In this document: one piece after another, positions 37,901-45,758 of the stretch
Layout: every line of letters begins with the position of its first letter
Numbering within the stretch: position 1 is the first letter of the stretch
Source: UBA1926 sp002337215
GTDB lineage: Bacteria > Planctomycetota > Phycisphaerae > Phycisphaerales > UBA1924
Length of the DNA stretch: 64,000 bases
Assembly: GCA_963973795.1 (NCBI GenBank)
Contig: CAXBAF010000018.1
Span: 27,532 to 91,531, forward strand
Direction of reading: 5' to 3'
The notes under the pieces: generated by a model
Databases searched by the model: none
Told to the model about the DNA's origin: nothing
What the model saw: the letters and a program-made list of their open reading frames with translations, nothing else
Position numbers and translations under genes: made by a program

Positions 37901-38299
37901 CGGCTTCTCGACGAGCCGGATGGTCGGGCCGTCGGGGTCGTAGCGGTCGGCGAGGATCTCCGCGGCGAGGCGTTGCTGCGTGGGGTCGTCCTTGTCGGGG
38001 ATCTGGATGACCATGTTCTCGCCCGCCATCAGATCGCCGTTCTCGGGATCGCCCAGCAGGAACTCGACCTCTGACCCGGTCGGCGCGTTCGTGCTGGTGC
38101 CGCCCGTCGCGTTCGCGGCGTTGTTGCGAGAAACGAGGATCGCGAGACCGGTGAGGATCATCGCGAGCGCGATGACGGCCAGGACCGCCGTCCGCGCGGA
38201 GGCGGTCCGCACACGGGCAGCACGGCCGGCCTGTGAAGCGTTGACGCGCGTGCGAGTGATGGGGGATCGGGCGGCGGTGGAGTGGGTGCGGTTGGGCAT
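34922..38299 (-). CDS. Giant LptC/OstA(LptA)-like envelope protein
   Basis: 1125 residues with one N-terminal membrane helix (~39-60, 'AVLAVIALAMILTGLAILVS'). Several regions carry LptC/OstA-type beta motifs: 'WLIESDRGRFYIPEGENQPREGTLTGNVTARKFD' near 130-165, 'EADGDVAFDDGA', and a C-terminal one with 'GRAVVREDARIVNKPIG', 'LRIENDREILADRLIYDPENRRIQALGENG'. These are beta-jellyroll repeats of proteins that ferry lipopolysaccharide across the periplasm. Repeats are joined by Gln/Pro/Ala-rich linkers. LptC and LptA-like functions seem joined in one chain. Follows a membrane protein gene. Confidence 0.75.
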   Translation of the reverse strand: MPNRTHSTAARSPITRTRVNASQAGRAARVRTASARTAVLAVIALAMILTGLAILVSRNNAANATGGTSTNAPTGSEVEFLLGDPENGDLMAGENMVIQIPDKDDPTQQRLAAEILADRYDPDGPTIRLVEKPKAWLFGDNGSAWLIESDRGRFYIPEGENQPREGTLTGNVTARKFDPAMRTTGVTAMDRPDPDRDTPSLIATTDEPLRFNLDILTFETDGRLAITTDTIDFAGRGAYVVLNETRESITTLRVDQGERLVYTPVAPQAADQQTDPEAIAQTNTAIDGPAGTLADAGPNPTSATSPSAVAPSARPANTAPTAASPTQVPNRAPTQTTTRAQNPNAKIDLYRITFADNVEAVSGPQTITSDTLTVWTRLIDNQLPDRSPGGSARTPHEAAMHAAFAAVPASAPQRVGDPIGVENPEAEIQNTASQDPQQDQLQDQLQDQQADPEGPSPVVLTWDGPLTVEPLTDSPDELNRGDDLALRFEANNGDVEIVDTTADATANALAANYFAQRERVELEGSGGSIVVASERTGRIEGMNAVEIELASGVITIPTAGVLFGKDHVSAAAEPTPQTIAWSESAAFRFATEDGKMTDRLERAGFRGRVRGANRDATVDGETLVALFDTPPGESPRLLQLDVEKAIAKDGRDGSVGGETMQVHFARGTYGEDIDPTRAILTGDAFARRTGRESIRGQRIDAALARDSDAHVIVTIAEADGDVAFDDGAGTAGQGDALIADTLEETAVITGPADPARTWVSRDGTRITGPDIRLNGSARAVEVVGAGTFTHRGMGDPSSGQAAPRSIDAAWTERMSFDDLAGSVLCQGGVSATSPGPDGSVDTVTGDRLEITLAPVNDSQPSPTTSPGDTQSAKASENGDRLRFAEVFGTAASPARVESTRYALGAAPQDAADPDRPIESLYRLDAPRIRFAAADDRINVPTAGRLFVLDRSPPDDQARGKPEPADKDDNPLIGGDGSRGSTLITWTGSMDFDRTEGRAVVREDARIVNKPIGKPFPSDVIANTITAAFHSANDSERDGAASTGDLRWAIAEGDALLRIENDREILADRLIYDPENRRIQALGENGNRVEITDLARGSVQNARAIIWDLAIDRITFTSPGAIISPE

Positions 38300-38390
38300 T
38301 GCCCCGATGGTACGCGACCGATCGACGATCTCCGAACGGGCGGCGTGTGTCCGGTGGACGGGTCGGTCGGTCTATCGGCCTGCCCGGGCG

Positions 38391-38416
38391 CCGATCAGCC
38401 GATCAGCCGATCAGCC
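38391..38416. repeat. 8-bp tandem repeat at a stop codon
   Basis: Three perfect copies of CCGATCAG (38391-38398, 38399-38406, 38407-38414) and a diverged fourth overlap the stop codon of the membrane-protein gene (38403-38405). Confidence 0.7.
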
Positions 38417-39530
38417 GGTCATCGGGAAGCGGGCCCGGCTCGGCGGTCGAGACGGCGGCGCGGAAGACCGCATCGGCGAGCGTGCCCTGGCTTGTTGTCG
38501 CCCAGAGCGGGATGATCGTCAGGGCCTTGATCTGGGTGGGTGAGCCGAGATAGGTCTGGAGGTTCGGGTTGATCTTGTTCTCCCAGAGCGCGCTGTTGAA
38601 CCGACGCCGCCGCGACGTTGGTTCCTCCTCACCGCTCGCACCCGTCGCGGAGGCGAACGAGTCTGGTTCTGTCATGGGTTCTGGCTCAGGCTTTGGCTCG
38701 GCGTCGGGATCCGGATGGGACTCGTGCCACCCGCCCAAGAGGAGTTCGCGTCGGCGGAGGTCGAGGCGGACCGGGCGATCGCGGAGGCTTATGGTTTCGA
38801 TGGTGGGGGCGGCGCCGAGCAGGCCGAACCGGACGATGTCCAACCGGCCCGGCGCGATGCGCAGGTACTTCGGGAACAGGAAGCCCCACACGATCGGAGC
38901 CATGATCGCCGCCGCGACGAGGGCGATAAAAATGAGCATCGTCGATCGGCTGATGTAATTGTGAACGAGGCCCTGCATCCCAATCTGCAGGATGACCGGG
39001 AAGACGCACACGGCCACGAAGAACCGCCGAGCGAACTTCGGGTCCTGCATCAGCGCGGCGTGGCTTGTTCGCTGTGCGACCCAGACCCGGCACGCCTCGG
39101 GCTCGAAATACCCCGGGTCGTCGCCGGCCGGCATCATGGGTTCGAGGTGTTCTTTCTGATCGGGCCAGCAGATGACGTTGACGCGGGCGTCGGGGTCCAT
39201 CTCCATCGGCAACCTGAGCGACGACATCGACCGGCGGTAGCCCCGGGCGGCGATGCGGAACAGCGCGGTCATCCCCACCAGGAAGACCAGCGAGATGACG
39301 GTCGCGCGGACGGCGAGCGGGAGCCAGGGATAGCGGGCGAGGGCGAAGAACCCCGCAACCGAGAGCGCGAGCCCGCCCAGCAACGCGGTGGGGATGATCG
39401 CGGCGGTGACGCCCGACCCGATGCTTGCGCCGCCCCCCTTGAGCCCGCCCCGGCAGAAGTGGACGCCGGACGGGCCGCGGGGTGACCGGGTCGTCGCGTG
39501 TGGTTGGGGAGGTGTCGGTTGCATGGGCAT
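38403..39530 (-). CDS. Four-helix membrane protein, unknown
   Basis: 375 residues from ATG 39530. Two helices at ~45-100 ('IIPTALLGGLALSVAGFFALA', 'ATVISLVFLVGMTALF') and two more at ~185-245 ('FFVAVCVFPVILQIGM', 'MLIFIALVAAAIMAPIVWGF'), joined by a cytoplasmic domain with 'DARVNVICWPDQKEHLEPMM'. The C-terminal third is soluble and charged. No family recognised. Directly upstream of the LptC/OstA-like gene (103-base gap), same strand; divergent from gyrB. Confidence 0.75.
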   Translation of the reverse strand: MPMQPTPPQPHATTRSPRGPSGVHFCRGGLKGGGASIGSGVTAAIIPTALLGGLALSVAGFFALARYPWLPLAVRATVISLVFLVGMTALFRIAARGYRRSMSSLRLPMEMDPDARVNVICWPDQKEHLEPMMPAGDDPGYFEPEACRVWVAQRTSHAALMQDPKFARRFFVAVCVFPVILQIGMQGLVHNYISRSTMLIFIALVAAAIMAPIVWGFLFPKYLRIAPGRLDIVRFGLLGAAPTIETISLRDRPVRLDLRRRELLLGGWHESHPDPDAEPKPEPEPMTEPDSFASATGASGEEEPTSRRRRFNSALWENKINPNLQTYLGSPTQIKALTIIPLWATTSQGTLADAVFRAAVSTAEPGPLPDDRLIG

Positions 39531-39848
39531 GGTGCGTCGGGCGTGCGGTGGCTTTCGTGACACCCGTGATGCCCGCCTCGGGGCCGATTCCGGGGCCTGT
39601 TCACGGCTCTGTTTTTCCACGATTTATGGGGTGGAAAGGGCGCGGGTCCGCCGCGTGTTCGACCTACGATTCGCCGCCCCGGAATCCCCAGGTTTCGGCG
39701 GCGTGCGACCGCCGATTATTCGGTGCCCCGCGGACGGCGGCACGATCGGGCGGCGAGGAATCGAAGGATCGGTTATTCGTCCCGGAGGGGCCGATGGTCG
39801 CGAGACCGGTCGGCGTGATCCGGGACGATTCGGAAGGCAGCGGAACGC
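39531..39848. promoter_or_regulatory. Divergent intergenic region upstream of gyrB
   Basis: 318 bases with no convincing gene. It contains an inverted repeat TTTCCAC/GTGGAAA (39614-39620 and 39632-39638) whose arms resemble degenerate DnaA boxes (TTATCCACA), but match is incomplete. Confidence 0.4.
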
Positions 39849-42674
39849 ATGGCAGACGACGGTGTTTCGGGGAGTGTCTCGGGTGCGAACTCGGCGGGCG
39901 ACGGGCCGGGCGAGGCTGCGCCCCCGGTCGAGATCAAGCACGGGGCGTACGGGGCCGACCAGATCAAGGTGCTCGAGGGCCTCGAGGCGGTCCGCAAGCG
40001 TCCGGGCATGTACATCGGTGGCACGGGTGTCAACGCCCTGCATCACATGGTCTACGAGGTCGTCGACAACTCGATCGACGAGGCGATGGCGGGCTACGCG
40101 ACGGTCGTGAACGTCAGTATCGAGGCGGACGGGTCCTGCCGGGTCAGCGACGACGGGCGGGGCATCCCCGTCGACCTGGTCAAGAACGACGACCCGGCGC
40201 TCAACGGCAAGTCCGCGATCGAGGTCGTCATGACCAAGCTCCACGCGGGGGGCAAGTTCCAGCAGGAGGGCTCGGCCTACAAGGTCTCGGGCGGTCTGCA
40301 CGGGGTGGGCGTCTCCTGTGTGAACGCGCTGTCGGAGTATCTGGAGGCGGAGGTCCACCGCGACGGGAAGATCCACAAGATCCGCTTCGAGCGGGGCGTG
40401 GTCACCGAGCAGATCCGCGTGGTGGGCGACATCCCCGAGGGCGCGAAGGCGACGGGGACCATCATCGAGTTCAAGCCCGACCCCACAATCTTCGAGGACT
40501 GCGACTTCCGGTTCGAGACGCTCGAGGGCCGGCTGCGTGAGCTGGCGTACCTGAACCCGGGAGTGAAGATCCGCCTGAGCGACGAGCGTGTCGGCGCGGA
40601 CGGCAAGCCCAAGAAGGCGACCTTCTTCGCCGACACGGGGCTGCCCGAGTACATCGAGCACCTGATGAAGGGCAAGACCGCGGTCTCGAGCCCGATCTAC
40701 ATCAAGCGCGAGATCGAGGCCGAGAGCCTGATCTGCGAGGTCGCGATGCAGTACCACGACGGGTACTCCGAGAACGTGCTCACGTTCGCCAACAACATCA
40801 ACAACGCGGATGGCGGCACGCACGGCACGGGGTTCAAGAACAGCCTGACGCGGACGCTCAACGGGTACGCCCGCAAGGCGAACATCATCAAAGAGAAGGA
40901 CCCCACACCGACCGGCGACGATCTCCGCGAGGGCATGATCGCGGTGGTCTCGGTGAAACTCCCGGACCCGACGTTCAACAACCAGCCCAAGGAAAAACTC
41001 CTCAACCCGGAGATCGAGGGCTTCGTGAGCCAGGCCGTCAACGACGCGCTGGGCGAGTGGCTCGAGACCAACCCGGCGGAGGCCAAGAAGCTCTGCCTGC
41101 GGGGTATCGTCGCGGCCCAGGCGCGGGAGGCCGCCCGGCGGGCGAGGGAGCTCACACGCCGCAAGACCGCGCTCGACTCGGGCTCGATGCCCCACAAGCT
41201 GCGCGACTGCAAGACCAAGGACGTCGATCGCGCGGAACTGTTCCTGGTGGAAGGCGACTCCGCGGGCGGGAGCGCGACGCAGGGGCGGAACGTCGAGACG
41301 CAGGCGATCCTGCCGCTGCGGGGTAAATTGCTCAACGTCGAGCGGGCCCGGATCGACAAGGTGTTGGGCTTCGAGGAGATCCGCACGCTGATCAGCGCGC
41401 TGCGGACCGGCATCGGTCCCGATTTCGACATCAGCAAGCTGCGCTACGGCCGGGTCATCATCATGACCGACGCCGACGTGGACGGCTCGCACATCCGCAC
41501 GCTGCTGCTGACGTTCTTCTTCCGCCAGATGCCCGAGCTCATCAAGCGCGGGAACATCTACTGCGCCCAGCCCCCGCTCTACCAGATCGCCTGGGGCGGC
41601 GGCAAGAAGAAGAAGGTCAAGTACGTGCTCAACGAGCGCGAGCTCGCGGGAACCCTGACCGAGATCGGGCTCGACCGCACCCGCCTGCATGTCCGCGATA
41701 TCACCGGGTGGACCCCGGAGGGGATCATCCCCGAGTCGGCCGTCAACGGCGAGCCCAAGATCGAGCTCACGCTCGAGGGCGAGGACCTGCGGAAGGCGAT
41801 CAAGGCCCTGGGCCGGCTCGCCGAACTCGTGGAGATCGCCGAGCGCCGCGGTGTGCTCTTCGTCGATCTTCTCAGCGCCCGCAAGGACGGCGTGCTGCCC
41901 ACCCACCAGGTGACCTGCCGCGCCACGACGCTCCACGCGTGGAGCGAAGAAGAGGCGATGGGTCTCGTCGAGTCGAACGGCTGGACACTCGGGGACATCG
42001 CAGAAGGTGATACCCCCGAGACCGACGACCCCGGCTCCGACCAGGCCGTGACCGACGGTGCCGCCACTGCCGACCAGGAGGCGGATGGTGTGTCAACGAA
42101 CGGCATCGCCGCCGAGGAACCCGGGGGGCACAAGCCCGAGGCGATGGTCCGAGAGCTTCATGAGAACAAGGAACTCAAGATCGTCTTCGATCAGCTCGAC
42201 GAGCTCGGTCTCACCATCGACGACTGGGCGCTGCGCCAGGAAGAGTCGGTGACGGGCGAGCGTCTGCCGTCGCGGTTTGTCTGGGAGATTGTCTCGACGA
42301 AGGGGCCCGACGACTCGACCGACACTGGCGACACCGATACGGGTGATGACAGCGCCGGGGATGATGCCGCGGACCAATCCGCGTCCCACGGCAAGTTCGT
42401 CGAAGCGTCCAACCTCGAGAAGATCCTCCCGGCGCTGCACGAGATCGGGCGTCGCGGGATGGAGGTCAAGCGGTTCAAGGGGCTGGGCGAGATGGACGCC
42501 GAGCAATTGTGGGAGACCACGATGGACTACGAAAACCGCACGATGCTCCGCGTCACGTGGGAGCAGGCGGGCGACGCCGACGCGCTGTTCAGCGTGCTCA
42601 TGGGCGAGCAGGTCGAGCCCCGCCGGAAGTTCATCGAGGAACACGCGCTCGAGGTCAAGAACCTCGACGTCTGA
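39849..42674 (+). CDS. gyrB: DNA gyrase subunit B
   Basis: ATPase subunit of gyrase. 941 residues, against about 640 in the short and 800 in the long form. GHKL ATPase domain: 'VYEVVDNSIDEAMAG', 'GRGIPVD', 'GGLHGVGVSCVNALS'. Transducer and TOPRIM domain: 'LVEGDSAGGSATQGRN', 'PLRGKLLNVE' and 'IIMTDADVDGSHIRTLLL'. The C-terminal part 'RFKGLGEMDAEQLWETTMD' is intact. Between them is an insert as in gammaproteobacterial GyrB, enlarged by two acidic low-complexity stretches at ~718-760 and ~816-850. It is not next to dnaA, recF or gyrA here. Confidence 0.97.
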   Translation: MADDGVSGSVSGANSAGDGPGEAAPPVEIKHGAYGADQIKVLEGLEAVRKRPGMYIGGTGVNALHHMVYEVVDNSIDEAMAGYATVVNVSIEADGSCRVSDDGRGIPVDLVKNDDPALNGKSAIEVVMTKLHAGGKFQQEGSAYKVSGGLHGVGVSCVNALSEYLEAEVHRDGKIHKIRFERGVVTEQIRVVGDIPEGAKATGTIIEFKPDPTIFEDCDFRFETLEGRLRELAYLNPGVKIRLSDERVGADGKPKKATFFADTGLPEYIEHLMKGKTAVSSPIYIKREIEAESLICEVAMQYHDGYSENVLTFANNINNADGGTHGTGFKNSLTRTLNGYARKANIIKEKDPTPTGDDLREGMIAVVSVKLPDPTFNNQPKEKLLNPEIEGFVSQAVNDALGEWLETNPAEAKKLCLRGIVAAQAREAARRARELTRRKTALDSGSMPHKLRDCKTKDVDRAELFLVEGDSAGGSATQGRNVETQAILPLRGKLLNVERARIDKVLGFEEIRTLISALRTGIGPDFDISKLRYGRVIIMTDADVDGSHIRTLLLTFFFRQMPELIKRGNIYCAQPPLYQIAWGGGKKKKVKYVLNERELAGTLTEIGLDRTRLHVRDITGWTPEGIIPESAVNGEPKIELTLEGEDLRKAIKALGRLAELVEIAERRGVLFVDLLSARKDGVLPTHQVTCRATTLHAWSEEEAMGLVESNGWTLGDIAEGDTPETDDPGSDQAVTDGAATADQEADGVSTNGIAAEEPGGHKPEAMVRELHENKELKIVFDQLDELGLTIDDWALRQEESVTGERLPSRFVWEIVSTKGPDDSTDTGDTDTGDDSAGDDAADQSASHGKFVEASNLEKILPALHEIGRRGMEVKRFKGLGEMDAEQLWETTMDYENRTMLRVTWEQAGDADALFSVLMGEQVEPRRKFIEEHALEVKNLDV

Positions 42675-42898
42675 TCTTTCGGGCTCCTCGGCCGGCAATA
42701 CAAGGGCGGCGAAACCGGCACGAGTTTCCGGACGCGTTCTGTGCGGAGGTCCGAGTACTCGGGCCGCGTCATGCCTGTAGGCCCCCCCGGCGACCCGGCG
42801 TATGCGATCTCCGCGAGACGATCGAAGCGGGTTCCCGGAATCGCCGATCGAGACCTCCTGTGGGCGTTCACGATTTTGTGCACCACTCGGGGTATCGA

Positions 42899-44026
42899 AT
42901 GACGAATCAGTCGCACACGAACACGCTCGGCATACGCGATCGAGAGCTCGACGGGCTCTTCGCCTCGATGGACTCGGGTTCGTCGAGCGCCGCCGCGAAG
43001 GCCGGCCGAGTCTTCAGCCGGTGGCAGTTCCGCCAGCGTTCGCTCGCGGTGCGCATCCTGCAGCCGGGTGGTTCGGAGATGACCACCCGCATGGCATGCC
43101 GCAACCTGTCCAAGGGCGGCATCGGGCTTCTGCACCGCGCGTACGTCCACATCGGGACCAAGTGCGAGGTGACGATCCCGCACCCCACGAAGGGTGACCA
43201 GGACTACGCGGGCAAGGTGGTTCGGTGCCTGCATTTTTCTGGCATGGTTCACGAGATCGGCATCGCGTTCGAGAACGACATCCCGATCCGGGAGATCACC
43301 TGTCCCGACCCGATGCGGGAGATATTCGCGATCGAGCACGTGGACGCCGATTCGCTCACCGGCACGATCCTGCTCGTCGAAGACAGCGAGATGGACGTCA
43401 AGCTCGTGAAGCACTTTCTGCGGGGCACGCAGATCCGGGTCAAGCACGCGGCGACGATCGACGAAGCCGACCGGGAGGTCCGGGACGGTGTGGGCCTCGT
43501 GCTCTGCGATATCCACCTGGGCGAAGAGAACGGCGCGGACTTTGCTCGCAAGCTGAATGACACCATGGCGAATCGTCCGCCGATCGTGATGATCAGCGCC
43601 GATCGCGCGGCGTCGACACACGCGCTGATCTCGAAGCCGTACATCAAGGGGTTCCTCGCCAAGCCGTTCAGCCAGGATGCGCTGCTTCGGACGATCAGCG
43701 AGTTCATGGCGGATCCGAACGAGGGCGATCCGGTCGCGGATACCGGTTCTGTCGCGGGCGATGCCCAACTCGTCGCGGCGTTGCTTCCAGAACTGACCAA
43801 GGCATGCGGGAGACTCGAGGAAGCCGTGAAAGCCGAGGACGAGACGCTCTCGCTCTCGCTATTGATGCAGATCTCGGGTGTCGCGCCCGTGATGGGGCTC
43901 AAGGAGCTCTCGGTCATGGTCGAGTCGCTGAGCCAGCAGCTCGCGGATTCGATGGACCTCCAGCGGGTCGCGAGCCGTCTCGAAGACATCGTCCGATTAT
44001 GCGATGAGGCCACCAAGCGAGGCTGA
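42899..44026 (+). CDS. PilZ-receiver protein, copy 1 (receiver intact)
   Basis: 375 residues from ATG 42899. PilZ domain (~40-130) with R-W-Q-F-R (RxxxR) and 'CRNLSKGGIGLLH' (NxSxxG), so c-di-GMP binding is likely. A response-regulator receiver (~153-270) has 'ILLVEDSEMD' and the phosphoacceptor Asp204 in 'LVLCDIHLG', Lys in 'GFLAKPF'. The C-terminal ~85 residues are helical and Hpt-like, but the phosphohistidine position is Met323. No effector domain: it probably signals by protein contact. Paralogue of the next gene (23 bases away). Confidence 0.85.
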   Translation: MTNQSHTNTLGIRDRELDGLFASMDSGSSSAAAKAGRVFSRWQFRQRSLAVRILQPGGSEMTTRMACRNLSKGGIGLLHRAYVHIGTKCEVTIPHPTKGDQDYAGKVVRCLHFSGMVHEIGIAFENDIPIREITCPDPMREIFAIEHVDADSLTGTILLVEDSEMDVKLVKHFLRGTQIRVKHAATIDEADREVRDGVGLVLCDIHLGEENGADFARKLNDTMANRPPIVMISADRAASTHALISKPYIKGFLAKPFSQDALLRTISEFMADPNEGDPVADTGSVAGDAQLVAALLPELTKACGRLEEAVKAEDETLSLSLLMQISGVAPVMGLKELSVMVESLSQQLADSMDLQRVASRLEDIVRLCDEATKRG

Positions 44027-44049
44027 ACAAGAAGGGCGGGGTATGAGGC

Positions 44050-45171
44050 ATGAGCGCACACGAACGAAAGATCGACCAGGCGGGCCGGCAGAACACCCTG
44101 GGGCTCAGCCTCACCAAGCTCGAGTCGATCCTCGACAAGCTCGAAAAGGAAAGCGACGGTGAGTCAATCCGCCGCGATGATGCACGCTGGCCCTTCCGGC
44201 AGCCATCGATCGGCGTCACGCTCATCCACCCGGGCGGCTCTCAGGTCGATGTCCACATGGCGTGCCGGAATCTCTCCCGCGGAGGCGCGGGGCTTCTGCA
44301 CAGTACGTTCCTCTACAACGGCACCCGCTGCATCTTCTCGCTGCCCCACCACGAGCGGGGGATGGTCACGGTCGAGGGCGAGGTTGTCCGCTGCCAGCAC
44401 CGAGAGGGGATGATCCACGAGATCGGCGTCAGGTTCGACGCCCCGATCGACCTCCGTGCGTTCACCAATCCCAACCCGCTGAGCCAGCTGTTCAGCGCCG
44501 AACGCGTCGATGCGAGCACGCTCGAGGGCACGCTTCTCTATGTCGATCCCAGCGAGGAGGATCGGGACGTGCTCACGAGTTGCCTCAAGGACACCGGTGT
44601 TTACGTTGTCCCCGCGACGACAGCGAAAGAAGGGCTCGACCTCGCCAAGAAGGGCGTGGACATGATCATCGCCGAGTTCGCTCTCGATGACATGTCCGGC
44701 GCCGAGTTCGTTGTCCAACTCCGCAGCGAGAACATTTCCAAGCCGGTTCTTTTCCTGACTCATGACATGAGCGACCGGGTGACCAACGCGGTCAATCGGC
44801 GGATGGCCCAGGCGATGATCCGCAAGCCGATCGTCGAGGAGACCCTGTTCGCCGCGCTCGCCGAGTTCCTCCACCCCAGCGTCGGTACCGACGCACCCGG
44901 GAGCCGCGTCGTCGATCCCCAGCTCGTCGAAGCGCTCAAGCCCGAGTTCGCCAGGTGCGCCCGTCAGATCGACACCGCGGTTCGAAACAACAAACCCATG
45001 GAGGCGATCAGCTCGTGCCACGTTCTCCAGCAGATCGCCAGCCTGGTCGGGCTCTCACGCATGAGCGAGAACATCGCGGTCGTGCTCGTCGGCCTGTCGG
45101 AGACCATGGAGATCGAGCCGGTCGCAGATGACCTCCGGTTCATCATCGAGGAGTGTCGACGCGCCGCCTGA
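44050..45171 (+). CDS. PilZ-pseudoreceiver-Hpt-like protein, copy 2
   Basis: 373 residues, same layout as the gene before. PilZ keeps R-W-P-F-R and 'CRNLSRGGAGLLH'. In the receiver domain the first acidic pair is altered ('LLYVDPSEED') and the phosphoacceptor Asp is Glu209 ('IIAEFALDDMSG'), so it should not be phosphorylated normally. The C-terminal helical domain has His324 in 'SSCHVLQQIASLVGL', which lies where Hpt domains carry their phosphohistidine, although the following Lys-Gly is Gln-Gln. Tandem duplication with copy 1, likely co-expressed. Confidence 0.85.
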   Translation: MSAHERKIDQAGRQNTLGLSLTKLESILDKLEKESDGESIRRDDARWPFRQPSIGVTLIHPGGSQVDVHMACRNLSRGGAGLLHSTFLYNGTRCIFSLPHHERGMVTVEGEVVRCQHREGMIHEIGVRFDAPIDLRAFTNPNPLSQLFSAERVDASTLEGTLLYVDPSEEDRDVLTSCLKDTGVYVVPATTAKEGLDLAKKGVDMIIAEFALDDMSGAEFVVQLRSENISKPVLFLTHDMSDRVTNAVNRRMAQAMIRKPIVEETLFAALAEFLHPSVGTDAPGSRVVDPQLVEALKPEFARCARQIDTAVRNNKPMEAISSCHVLQQIASLVGLSRMSENIAVVLVGLSETMEIEPVADDLRFIIEECRRAA

Positions 45172-45207
45172 TCGGTCGGCGCGATATCGGCCCGGCGGTT
45201 CTCGGTG

Positions 45208-45444
45208 TCAGCGCCCGCCGCCGAGCCCGATCCGCGATAGGGCGACGCGCCACCACCGGTCCGCGTGCGAAGGCCCGGTGGGGAGGCTCATCAGCCGCTC
45301 GAATCCGCCGTGGTCCGCACGCTTGGCGGGGATCCGCGGGTATCGCGCCCGCGTGCGGAGCGCGTGCGTGAGCCACGCGGAATGCTCGGCGCGGAACTTT
45401 GCGCCGGGATCGACAAGCTCGGAAAAGCGGGGGCCCGAGAACAT
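45208..45444 (-). CDS. Small hypothetical protein
   Basis: 78 residues from ATG 45444 (a longer reading to 45657 is Arg/Pro-rich). Composition is balanced and shows 'AWLTHALRTRARYPRIPAKRADHGGFERLM', a pattern that looks like a short conserved protein rather than a shadow. No RBS is obvious and no function is known. It lies convergent with the second PilZ gene, 36 bases after its stop. Confidence 0.45.
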   Translation of the reverse strand: MFSGPRFSELVDPGAKFRAEHSAWLTHALRTRARYPRIPAKRADHGGFERLMSLPTGPSHADRWWRVALSRIGLGGGR

Positions 45445-45758
45445 GCCGGCATGGTATCGGTTCACCCGCGCCGTTCCAACCCGCGAGGTGCGGGTCACCG
45501 TCGTTTCCGGCCGATCCGGATGCGCCCGCCTTCGACGGTCCAGCCGCCGACCAACCGACCAATCGATCGAACGCGCCGGTTCTTCACCCGCCGATAAGTA
45601 TGCATCATCCGCGCAGACCGCCCCGGTCCGCGGCGTTGGCACCCAACCCGCTGGCACCGCGATGGATCCAATCAGACTGTTGACCCGTATCTCCCGGTGC
45701 GGGTTCGGATCCCGTCACCGGGAAAGAAACAACTCTGTTTCGCATCGGGGGAGACGCC
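45445..45758. other. Gap with tRNA-3'-end-like hairpin
   Basis: 314 bases before the next gene, no CDS. At 45692-45723 a double stem (CCCGGTG/CACCGGG outside, CGGG/CCCG inside, loop TTCGGAT) resembles a tRNA T-arm plus acceptor end. A 5' partner for the acceptor, CCCGCTG at 45647-45653, lies 76 bases upstream with 6 of 7 pairs, but no D-arm or anticodon stem can be formed. Confidence 0.35.
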
